Source of the DNA: Actinernus sp. WN-2022
Lineage: Eukaryota > Cnidaria > Anthozoa > Actiniaria > Actinernidae
Length of the DNA: 64,000 nt
NCBI GenBank assembly: GCA_030867875.1
Contig: JAOWCC010001634.1
Location: forward strand, 138,528,365 to 138,592,364
Reading direction: 5' to 3'
The first letter of the stretch is position 1; every line of letters begins with the position of its first letter. The translations under genes and the position numbers were made by a program. Under the pieces are notes generated by a model. That model did no database searches. It saw only the letters and a program-made list of their open reading frames with translations, and was not told the origin of the DNA. Positions 47,801 to 55,571 of the stretch are shown piece by piece.

Positions 47801-48174
47801 TAAATACTGAATGCAAGCAGCATGCTCGCTCTCTTGCTCAGTTTTCTTACCCTGGCGGAGTGAGGAGAAAGGGAACGGCCCACCCACCCCCCCTATGAAT
47901 TTGCGTGGGTTGTAGGTTCCTCCCCTAAGCCAAGCCGTTCCAGCTTTGGCTTAGGCCGCTAGGTCAATATTTATCCCATACCTAAATACGACTGGGCATG
48001 AATGCGAGTGTTATGGAATATAGATTACTAATTTGCTCCTCATAGACGCGCAACACAGAAAAATAAAATAGCAGAACTTATTTCTTTAGAATACATCTTT
48101 GTAAAGACGTTGGGTTGATTTTAGGGTTCAGTTTCCCTTTAAGGATGTTTCTGCTGCTGAAGATAAAAAATAAT
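41900..48174 (+). CDS. Short signal-peptide ORF split by a TTAA element
   Basis: ATG at 41900 opens MAARFRFVLVIFFVLSF and a polar tail, a clear hydrophobic signal-peptide profile of about 24 residues. Four bases past codon 30 the TTAA of an inserted element begins (41994). If the element and one TTAA copy are left out, the frame continues at 48143 with KDVSAAEDKK and a stop at 48172-48174, giving 42 residues. No cysteines are present. Alternatively CAG|GTAGTT at 41989/41990 is a splice donor and the exon ends there. Function unknown; secretion is inferred from the signal peptide only. In this allele the gene is either disrupted or its intron carries the element. Coordinates span the insert. 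Confidence 0.45.
42262..42470. repeat. Tandem duplication of about 106 bp
   Basis: TTTTTCAGCGGAAAATCGAA occurs near 42261 and again near 42369, followed each time by CATAACACTCGTAATGATAT and GGCTATAAACACC. The second copy runs directly into the 163-bp direct repeat. Confidence 0.88.
42431..42593 (+). repeat. 163-bp direct repeat, left copy (LTR-like)
   Basis: Matches 47714-47876 with one difference seen (GAATGGAAGC against GAATGCAAGC). It contains GTATAAATA, a TATA-like box, near 42515. A gag-like ORF begins 40 bases after its right end. The pair, 5.3 kb apart, could be short LTRs, but no primer-binding site or TG/CA ends were recognised. Confidence 0.8.
42633..44150 (+). pseudogene. gag-like remnant with CCHC zinc knuckle
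   Basis: ATG at 42633 opens an Ala/Glu/Gln-rich stretch (MAEVQYPAHAAPEPENLRQ) ending near 42840. A 113-bp minisatellite follows. Near 43640 comes KLKDELAKLKKSMEST, a coiled-coil-like piece. Near 44035 is a CCHC knuckle, C-Y-stop-C-QKIG-H-SKMR-C, with the C-x2-C-x4-H-x4-C spacing of retroelement Gag proteins but an in-frame TAA. The order charged N-terminus, coiled coil, knuckle fits Gag of an LTR or tyrosine-recombinase element. No polymerase follows. Confidence 0.5.
42880..43510. repeat. 113-bp minisatellite, about 5.5 copies
   Basis: GATTCCCTCGACCACGTGGG and variants recur near 42891, 43004, 43118, 43231, 43288 and 43398. Most steps are 113 or 114, with one shortened copy. Each unit also has GGCGCCAGGTTTGGC. 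Most units hold the palindromic E box CACGTG. Confidence 0.92.
44151..46355. other. Unassigned interior with a diverged ~215-bp repeat
   Basis: Mostly AT-rich. Three related stretches (near 45226, 45440 and 45662) share a CTTCATATTTATGTCGATT motif followed by CACAA-GATTTCCTCTTTCAG, suggesting an old tandem repeat of about 215 bases. ORFs at 44806-45021 and 45844-46227 (minus) show no domain. Confidence 0.45.
46495..46785 (+). pseudogene. YqaJ/SWIM-like protein N-terminus, frameshifted (plus copy)
   Basis: ATG at 46495 gives MSSKSFYPAILKVYNLKSLE. Then after a one-base shift come PYEIPRAVWKDDLETWPSV, Y-HVGMYLLFKD and YTQDQLMNYKSLQCYYNFAN, ending GWVRDVMSKYFG. From memory this order is typical of a cnidarian family with SWIM zinc-finger and YqaJ-type exonuclease domains, often spread in many copies. 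Only the N-terminus is present and about three frameshifts kill it. The catalytic YqaJ domain is missing. Confidence 0.5.
46850..47380 (-). pseudogene. YqaJ/SWIM-like protein N-terminus, minus copy
   Basis: The minus-strand arm repeats the same gene start, with a stop directly after the ATG region (ATGTAA near 47370). It extends further than the plus copy: ANHSQRMSETPL then PWIVCEMT, which in the family leads to the SWIM zinc finger. The finger itself is not reached. Dead copy. Confidence 0.5.
47491..48138. repeat. Direct repeats flanking the right 163-bp copy
   Basis: 47636-47700 and 47971-48030 share TATTTATCCCA and GACTGGGCATGAATGCGAGT with small changes. They bracket the right 163-bp direct repeat (47714-47876). 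TATAAGGATT is repeated near 47484-47520. No coding sequence. Confidence 0.7.
47714..47876 (+). repeat. 163-bp direct repeat, right copy (LTR-like)
   Basis: Nearly identical to 42431-42593, in the same orientation and with the same TATA-like box. The sequence after it (CCCACCCACCCCCCC) differs from that after the left copy. Confidence 0.8.
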
Positions 48175-48182
48175 TCCTCTCG

Positions 48183-51100
48183 ATGAAAACCTCAAGAGTA
48201 TTTCTACGGTTAGTTTATTTCAACATCAGGATGGCATTCAAGCGTAACAAGATTCAGTCTAAGTTTAACCTGAATTTGCCTGCAGATAGAGTTGCTAAAC
48301 ATGGACTGGTGACTCTAGCTCTGCCTGACAGTTTATTTGTGATGGATTTAACTATTCACTTGGACGTTCAAAAACACCCTGGACCTGTTATGGAAGTACC
48401 AAAGGCGAATTTAAATTTACCTGCCAAAACTGGGATTGATATTAAATATTCAAGATCACAGCTTCTGAACCTTGAATCTATAAGTACAAGGTTTCTGAAC
48501 ACCTCTACAGATTACTAAAGAACCTAGGTATACTCAAAAGGTGTCAAGTACAAGTTGAAGTCTCTGCTAATCCCAAGATCCATCGAATTCCTGTACTAAA
48601 TAAGACGAGATCTTTTCGTTCTCCATCAAGAAACTTAAATGCTAATTTGAATAATCTTGTAAACATTGAACTTACTAATACATGCAACTCTGAGAAATTG
48701 GTATGTGGCCCTACCGTACACCTGGCTTAATTACTTAATACTTGTATAACATTTGGTAACTACAAATCATTTGAATACATGGAAATTCTGCTACATTCGT
48801 CTACTGCTGTGGTGCGGATAGCTATTGTTTACCGGCCCCCACCGTCGAAGAAGAATGGGCGAAATTCCGCCATATTTTTCAATGAGTTTAATAATTTACT
48901 TGAACGATTTGTGATATCTAGTGGTAAACTACTGCTATTAGGCGATTTCAATTTTCATATCAACGATCATACTGACCGACAGGCCAAAATATTCATGGCT
49001 TTACTTGACTCATACAATTTAGTTCAGCTTGTTTCTGGTCCTACTCACAAAAACAATCATACCAACCAGAACAAATGAACTGATACTGTCCAAAACTGTT
49101 CCATTAAAGACCCTCGCTTGTCTGACCACAGCGTAATCCACTCAAATATATCCCTTATCAGACCTCAAGATCCAAGCGTTATGAAACATTACCGTAAACT
49201 CCGTACTGTTGATACTGATACTTTCCGCAGTGATCTGACTAGCTCGGCACTATTTTCCTCGCCGGCAAGTAATCTGAATGATCTATGTGATCAATACCAC
49301 TCTGTTTTGACGACCATCGTTGATAAACACGCTTGGCATCTCAACGCCCTGCGGCGCCATGGTACTCAGACAAAATTGCTGCTGAAAAGTGTAACTAGCG
49401 ACGCCAGCTTGAAAGATGATGGCGAAAATCAGGACTGTAGATAGATCGACAAATGTATGCTGACCAGTGTAAACATGTAAGAGTACTGCTCAAGTCATCA
49501 AAGATCAGTTACTATTCTGCTTTGATTGATGAAAATAAATATAATCACAAGATTTTATTCAATGCAATCGATCGGCTTTCACACCGCAAACCCGAAAAGC
49601 ACTACCCTTCGTGTAATTCCACTACTGATCTGTGTAACCGATTCACAGATTTTTTCTCTGACAAACTTATGGCCATTAGGCACCAACTACACTCCGTCCC
49701 TACTGTAGATGCTTCACTTCTTGATCGGTTTGATGAAAGACGGGTTTGGATAAAATCTCTGCTAGACTTTTCCGTATATGTCCCGACTTGATAGCGGAAT
49801 CCCTTTGTACTATTTTCAACTGCTCAATTACTACAGGTATATTTCCAGATGAATGGAAATGTGCTAAGGTAATTCCATTGTTCAAACAGGGACAGCGTAG
49901 AGATTTGGACAATTATCGTCCCATATCAATAATTCCAGTAATAGCAAAAGTTTTCGAGAGGATTGTTTATAATCAAGTTCATGATTTTCTAATCGAAAAC
50001 AAATTGCTATCTGACAGTCAATCGGGTTTTCGGAGTCTTCACTCTACGGTGACTGCCCTTCTTGAGGCCACCAACAACTGGGCCTACAATATCGATCGTG
50101 GCAATGTGAATGCCGTCGTATTTCTAGATCTTAAAAAAGCATTCGATACAGTAGACCATGGGATTTTGCTATCAAAGCTTAATGCATACGGGTTTGGGGG
50201 GAAAGCAAGTAATTGGTTTAAGTCATACCTTTATAAGCGCAATCAAAAGTGTTTTGTGAATGGGCAACTTTCTAGTACCCGTTCTCTGCGCTGTGGAATT
50301 CCACAAGGGACAATTTTAGGTCCTTTGCTTTTCCTCATCTACATAAATGACTTACCAAATTGTCTTGCACACTCCCAGCCCCGTATGTATGCGGATGATA
50401 CTCATTTAACATTTGCAAGTAATAATGTAGATGACATTAATTATTATGTCAATCAAGACCTTGCAAGCGTTAATCATTGGCTTGTCGCTAACAAGCTTAC
50501 CTTAAACCAATCAAAAACAGAGTTTATGGTTATCGGGTCACGACAAAGATTATCCACGTTTCAATCAGCTCCAATCCTGGCAATCGATGGCGTCCCTATA
50601 AAGCAGGTGCCTCATACAAAATCACTTGGTGTGCATATTGACCAAAATCTATCATGGAATGTGCACATCAAGGGGTTGACTAAAAAGATTGCTTCTGGAA
50701 TTGGAGCCCTGAAACGTGTAAGAAATTGTGTTCCTGATAAAACCATGCATTCAATCTACAATTCCCTTATTCAACCACATTTCAATTATTGTTGCATTGT
50801 CTGGGATAGTTGTAGCATAACTTGTGCTACTAAGCTTCAAAAGTTGCAAAATCGAGCTGCAAGGGTCTTATCGTTCTCCAACTATGACGCTGATGCCGAT
50901 ATTCTGATTGAGAGGTTTGGTTGGAAAAAACTCGCTTCGCAACGAAAATTTCAAACCGCAGTCATGGTCTACAAATCAATGAATGGTCTTGCCCCAGACT
51001 ATATGCGGTCCATGTTTACATATCGTAATGTTACCTCTTATTCTTTGAGAGACACCGAGGGCAAACTGGCTATTCCTATGCCCCGCACAAATTATCTTAA

Positions 51101-51460
51101 GGATAGCTTTGGTTATAAGGGTGCGGTGCTGTGGGATAGCCTCCCAGTCGGGTTGCGGCAAGCAAATAATCTTAGCAGTTTTCGAGCGGGCTGTTTTGAA
51201 CAAGTCTAACTGTTATTCTAAAGTCTTATTTTTATTCTTAATTTTTATAATATATTATATGTAATGCACGGCTCTCATGGAAAGCAGGTACTAAACTTAG
51301 CATTATTTAAAATTAGATTATTATTATTATAGTAGTTATGATTAGATGTTATTATTTATTTTTATTTATATTATCATTACTTATTTATTTATTTATTTAT
51401 TTTTAAATCCTGATGAGATATTCCGTGGGTAAATAAAGTTATACTACTACTACTACTACC
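48183..51460 (+). mobile_element. LINE with open reverse transcriptase, internal deletion in endonuclease
   Basis: An N-terminal region (48183-48515) ends near HLDVQKHPGPVM, reminiscent of the NPGP motif near LINE ORF starts, and is followed by YSRSQLLNLESIS. The front half of the endonuclease is missing. The back half appears at 48779-49440 (RIAIVYRPPPSKK, LLLGDFNFHIND, RLSDHSVI with its catalytic D and H). Then come the linker and reverse transcriptase. The 3' end has A/T-rich UTR and a CTA-repeat tail at 51442-51460. TAATAAAG-type sequence precedes the tail. Best-preserved LINE in the window; CR1/L2-like from motif style. Confidence 0.88.
49746..51209 (+). CDS. LINE reverse transcriptase, 487 codons open
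   Basis: The frame opens at a TTG (49746) right after a frameshift, so the true protein would start far upstream in the LINE ORF. Visible motifs in order: finger region NYRPISIIPVIAKVFE (residues 56-71), FLDLKKAFDTVDHGIL (126-141, first catalytic D), GIPQGTILGPLLFLIYIND (184-202), MYADDTHL (214-221, catalytic DD), then thumb and C-terminal SLRDTEGKLAIPMPRT and a closing WDSLP. All palm residues are present and there are no stops, so this domain decayed little. It copies LINE RNA into DNA at a nicked target. Upstream breaks prevent full-length translation. Confidence 0.9.
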   Translation: MDKISARLFRICPDLIAESLCTIFNCSITTGIFPDEWKCAKVIPLFKQGQRRDLDNYRPISIIPVIAKVFERIVYNQVHDFLIENKLLSDSQSGFRSLHSTVTALLEATNNWAYNIDRGNVNAVVFLDLKKAFDTVDHGILLSKLNAYGFGGKASNWFKSYLYKRNQKCFVNGQLSSTRSLRCGIPQGTILGPLLFLIYINDLPNCLAHSQPRMYADDTHLTFASNNVDDINYYVNQDLASVNHWLVANKLTLNQSKTEFMVIGSRQRLSTFQSAPILAIDGVPIKQVPHTKSLGVHIDQNLSWNVHIKGLTKKIASGIGALKRVRNCVPDKTMHSIYNSLIQPHFNYCCIVWDSCSITCATKLQKLQNRAARVLSFSNYDADADILIERFGWKKLASQRKFQTAVMVYKSMNGLAPDYMRSMFTYRNVTSYSLRDTEGKLAIPMPRTNYLKDSFGYKGAVLWDSLPVGLRQANNLSSFRAGCFEQV

Positions 51461-51592
51461 CTTGCCAACATGCCTGATATGGGCCATATATGGCCCTTGT
51501 ATGGGTTTTGTATGGGCCCATTCAAGTTCCATATATGGGTATGTGATGGGTTGTGCACTGTAATCTGTCTCTTTTTTTCTCCAACCTCAGAA
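51210..51592. other. LINE 3' UTR and short spacer
   Basis: AT-rich 3' UTR of the LINE with TTATTTATTTATTTATTTAT near 51381, then the CTA tail. The spacer after 51460 repeats ATATGGGCC/TATGGGCCC motifs (51477-51540). Confidence 0.6.
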
Positions 51593-51909
51593 GTTGTCCC
51601 GTTTAATCAAGAAAATTGCATCGAAATCGTGTTGCTTAGATCCTGTGCCTGCTTCACTGTTACAGCACTGTATCTCTGACCTACTGCCTGTTATCTGCAA
51701 AATCGTCAATCTATCGTTTGAATCATCTGAAATGCCGAACTCTATGAAAGAAGCAGTATTATCACCCATGCTCATTGGGTGACATCATTCGCATGCATAA
51801 CATGCCATTTCACCTTTACGCAGATGATACTCAGCTGTACACGACTTTTACCTGTAATGACGATGCTGAACTTGATACTGCTACACGCCGGATTGAAACG
51901 TGTCTTGTC
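51593..51909 (+). pseudogene. LINE fragment with internal deletion
   Basis: LIKKIASKSCCLDPVPASLL and NLSFESSEMPNSMKEAVLSP are the LINE finger region. Directly after 51780 comes MPFHLYADDTQLYTTF with the catalytic DD box. About 150 residues of palm between them are absent, so an internal deletion joined the two parts. Ends at the next TIR element. Confidence 0.78.
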
Positions 51910-52063
51910 GATGAAATACCAGTTTCAATCTCTTACTAAAAAGGCTAGAAATCTTTGAAAGCCAGTCATATTTTCAAAAGTGATATCTTCACGTGTGAAG
52001 ATATTCATATCTCACGTGTGAAGATATCACTTTTTAGAAAGAAATATACACTGGTATTTCATC
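51910..52063. mobile_element. 154-bp MITE with GATGAAATACCAG TIRs
   Basis: GATGAAATACCAG at 51910 is matched by CTGGTATTTCATC ending 52063. The centre holds two nearly palindromic TCACGTGTGAAGATAT blocks (51988-52005 and 52012-52028), inverted to AGTGATATCTTC, so the whole folds. It splits the LINE fragment. Target duplication unclear. Confidence 0.72.
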
Positions 52064-52975
52064 GTGCTATCACGTTGTAATTCAGTTCCTCGAGCTCCAT
52101 CAACCGATGCGCAAACTTTCGTCGTGGATGGTCCTGTTGCCCGCGCATCCATTTCAAGGACAATTAATGATCACTGAGGAGGTAGATAACTAACGTCCCC
52201 GTTAATTGATACAGTTTGGAAAGTGTTTTACATAGTTCCAATAAAAGCTAATCTATTTGTAGAAGAAGACTCCGCTCCTACTCCGACGGCATCAGTTCAG
52301 CCTTTGGTATCTGATTTGCTATCTCTTTGCCATGCGCGAGAGTTCAGCAGTACTCGAGTATTTCTCTTTGTATATGATAAAAACGACTACCTTAAGTGGC
52401 AATCCTACAGAACTAAAGCAATGAAATATATATGCCACAAATGTCTCCATCAGGATACCACACCGTACTCTCAGGTCAGTTCAGTTCAGTTCTTCACTCA
52501 GGTAGATGCTAATTAAATATTCAACATGCAGCCAAGAGAGCTAGAGGAATTAACATAATAATAATAATAATAATAGTGTTAAGCTTAAGTGAGCATGACA
52601 ACAATTAGCGCTCAGTACTAAGATATATAAACATTATAACATCATTATCTGTTCAGGTTCACAATATTAGTAAAGACAAGTAACAATCCCGGAGAGGGGA
52701 GGGACCGCAGCACATAAACATTGCGTCATAAACATCAGTGTCCCTACACGGGGTCACAGTTATACACGGATGAGCATCTCTGGTGAGCCATGTTATTTCT
52801 AGAACTAGTATACCAAATAGGTAATGAATGCTACGCTCAGTTTAGGAAGTGTATTCGGAAGAAAATCTACAGTAGATCTTTGGCAGGAAAAATAAATAAC
52901 TGGTAACAAAAATGCCAAGGTGTGATGTATGTTTAGACGAATATGTTGTGTAGCTTTGGGGCTATCTTGCTTGAA
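52064..52975. other. Mixed sequence, one possible coding scrap
   Basis: Near 52086 a plus-strand frame reads VPRAPSTDAQTFVVDGPVAR, which looks protein-like and resembles repeated coding scraps I associate with cnidarian genomes, but I cannot name it. A 97-codon ORF at 52223 is unrecognised. An AAT run lies at 52556-52575. Confidence 0.35.
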
Positions 52976-53283
52976 GCCTATACACACTATGCATAACTCG
53001 CGCGGTCACAACACGAAAAAGAGGCCAGTAGGTCCTCTGGAATGTTGAAGTTAAAATACTAGCAGGAGGTGTGAAACGTGTTGAACATGATTGTTTAGTT
53101 GAAAAATGTTTCTTTATAGTACAACCAGCCAGGCGCATAGCAAATTAACGGCATTGTTTCACTGAACATTCGTTCAGTGCATTTCACAATCTCCCCGGGC
53201 GCTTCAATTTCAACATTCCAGAGGACCTACTGGCCTCGTTGACATGCTAGTTACCAGGACTTATGCATAGGGTCTATACATGT
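52976..53283. mobile_element. 308-bp MITE, TIRs of about 80 bp
   Basis: Left and right arms share, in inverse, CTATGCATAA, then GAGGCCAGTAGGTCCTCTGG, then AATGTTGAA. The outer part near TATACACAC is less conserved. A small palindrome (ACTGAACATTCGTTCAGT) lies at 53160-53177. No target duplication is certain. Confidence 0.72.
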
Positions 53284-54143
53284 ATTTGAGCTGTGGCGTG
53301 TTTTCTCAAGCGTTGTTCCGATTTCGTTTCAGTTTGTCCCGATATCATGATCAATAATTTCCCTGTAAATTCCCTGAATTGAATCCACCAATTCCAAACA
53401 TTTTCTTAAGATGCACAGCAAAAAAATGCTGTTCTCCGGAAACGGGCATGCATATATTTGAGTCTGATGAAACGTTAACACGGGAAATCATTGAGCTATG
53501 TTAATTTGTGTGTTTCGAACCCCGCTGTCACTTTTCAATTTGTAACTATATTGATTTGACTTTATCGAAGGTAATAAAACAAATTATTTGTTGCTAATCA
53601 TGTTGATAAGAGGAGAGATCTTGCTCTTTGGAAAATAGTCATCATCTCCACGCCAGACTATCAAACGACTCCAGACATGAGTGACGCATGGAGTTGTCAA
53701 CTAATTAGCATGATCATCAAGTTACAAAACATATTTTGTGCGTTAATAAACTTCACATCAAAACACGAGGCTAATAAGGAGCACTGAAGAAATTATGTTA
53801 AAAATATAAACGAAGGTGATCACAATTCATTTACACTCGCTGTAGGATGGCAATAACAACAGATTCTAAGTACAAATAATGGCCACATTCAAGCTGCAAA
53901 AACTGAATATACACACATTCACGCCCAAACGAAAAGAAAGCAACGTGCGGAAGACCGCGCATATCGTTTATGTGTCCTTGCGCATGACCACAATGCACTT
54001 CGTTTGATCTGCGCATATCATTTCTGTGTCCTTGTGCACAATATACTGCTCTGGCAATGCGCCAAAAAAAACGGCTCCACTACACAAATTAGTACTGCTG
54101 CTTTACTCGCTAGCATGACGAGCTTAGCTCGACTCAAAAAGTG
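53284..54143. other. Spacer with a 55-bp duplication
   Basis: No gene recognised. GCGCATATCGTTTATGTGTC near 53956 recurs at 54011 with three changes, giving a tandem duplication of about 55 bases. Confidence 0.55.
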
Positions 54144-54192
54144 GACTCCCTGCCGATTAGGTACATTTGGTGAACCTAATCGGCAGGGAGTC
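54144..54192. repeat. Perfect 19-bp hairpin, 11-base loop
   Basis: GACTCCCTGCCGATTAGGT and its exact reverse complement enclose ACATTTGGTGA. Confidence 0.9.
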
Positions 54193-54772
54193 AGTTCAGA
54201 GAAAACAAAGGAGAATGTAACCTGAATACAGGCATATGTGGTTTTAGTGGAGCTGTTGTAATTGCATAACTGTCACCACTTGGTGGCGCTAATAAGTTGA
54301 GCCTTCCCCGCTGCGCAATATTCCTAGTGTTAAAACCTATTAGCTATTAAAACGTAACTGTACGAAGATGCAATACAATAAGGCCGCATTTCTGTCGGAA
54401 AATCCGTAAGAAAGTCTTATAAGTAAATAAAATTTGAAATCCAACATGATTTAACCAAGTTCCTTACTAAAACGTATTTCCAGTTTGGCTCCTGCCACGG
54501 TTTTTGCCCTAAACCGGATATTGCACCTCCTGGTTACAGTTAGCCCGTTTTCCAAAGCGTGACTGAGTTATTCCGGAGTTTAATCCCAAATCCATCCTCA
54601 GAGACAACGAAGACTAGAGCCCGTAAAAGGGCTTTAAAACGCGGCGGCGATCTGAGCGAACTAAGAAAAACGCGATCTTTCATTACCGATTGATTCGAGG
54701 CAAGATCTGCAGAACGGCTTTGAAGGACTCTTTATTGACAAGAAAAAGACGGAAAAATAGCAAGGGAAAATG
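54193..54772. other. Spacer, no gene seen
   Basis: A CpG-rich stretch near 54610-54720 has no supported ORF. Confidence 0.4.
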
Positions 54773-55375
54773 CAATATTTCCTCGAATGGCGCTTAATCT
54801 AAATTTCACTTTCCGAAGGGGGCGCTTAATCTTGGATGGGCGCTTATTCGAGTGAGAGCGCTTACGTTTATTGGACGCGCAATTGTGAAATACCGTACTG
54901 ATGAGGATTGAAAAGCCAGGGGAAAAAAAATTCAAAGCCAGGGAAAAGTCGGGGAATTTTAAATCTGGTCAGGGAAATTCGAAATTTCTTGTTAAAGTCG
55001 GAATTTTATTTTTAGGTTGACACGACGGCCTCTCATGCCTCAAAATATCTGCGAGGGGAGGCTACAGGTTTTGATGACTTTTATTTTGGACGAAGAATGT
55101 CGAACAGTCTTATTACGGTCGTCAGTGAAAATTGTTTTCTGGTCAGCGAAAAGTCAGGATTATTTTTTTCCTGATTGGTGCCACCCATGCCGATAAAATA
55201 AAAGTAATCAACAAGAACAATTATAACGTTTTCCAGTCTGGGATTTAAACGTTTTTACGGCAAGAGGTGACTTTGATATATTATGCTCCAACCAGTCTTT
55301 ATCTATATTCGTTTTTGGGGACGGGCCGGAGTGGCCGCTTAATCAAGGGAGGGAGTTTATTCGAGGAAATACGGT
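54773..55375. mobile_element. TIR element with ATTTCCTCGAAT ends
   Basis: The left end ATTTCCTCGAATGGCGCTTA and the right end TTATTCGAGGAAATACGG are inverted copies with mismatches. CGCTTAATC repeats inside both. This terminus is a common MITE end in marine invertebrates (from memory). A copy of the 'GTCAGGG' repeat is nested inside. Confidence 0.7.
54911..55190. mobile_element. Dispersed 'GTCAGGG' repeat, second copy
   Basis: Shares GGGGAATTTTA, CTCATGCCTCAAA, CTGCGAGGGGAGGCTACAGG and GTCAGTGAAAATTGTTTTCT with 28442-28800. It ends GGTGCCACCCATG and lacks the matching left end. Nested in the TIR element at 54773-55375. Confidence 0.78.
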
Positions 55376-55571
55376 ATCATACATGGATCAGAAGAAAAAC
55401 GGCGCTTTTAACTATATCTATTTTTGTTATACTGTAGGGTATTTTATCTTTCGAAGTTGAGGATCACAAACTAGCTTGACTATATACTCCAGTCCATACT
55501 GCGGCAAATCCCTGTGCATGCGTCTCAGTATTAGTGATGGGTGCAATTACGAAACTAAGACACAGCAACCT
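55376..55571. other. Short spacer before the 112-bp array
   Basis: No feature recognised. Confidence 0.5.

Larger units (their letters stand above)
41998..48138. mobile_element. 6.1-kb TTAA-flanked element with about 55-bp TIRs
   Basis: AGGGGAACTAAACCCTAAAA after TTAA at 41994 is matched in inverse by TTTTAGGGTTCAGTTTCCCT before TTAA at 48139. Similarity continues through ATCAACCCA for about 55 bases. TTAA duplication is characteristic of piggyBac and Kolobok. No transposase from either is recognised. The interior holds direct repeats, a gag remnant, a minisatellite and a large palindrome. It could instead be two short elements of one family with unrelated DNA between them, but the conserved outside reading frame favours one insertion. 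Confidence 0.65.

Noticed and set aside
42431..47876. A complete short LTR retrotransposon
   Set aside because: No polymerase, primer-binding site or target duplication was found, and the interior is dominated by unrelated repeats.
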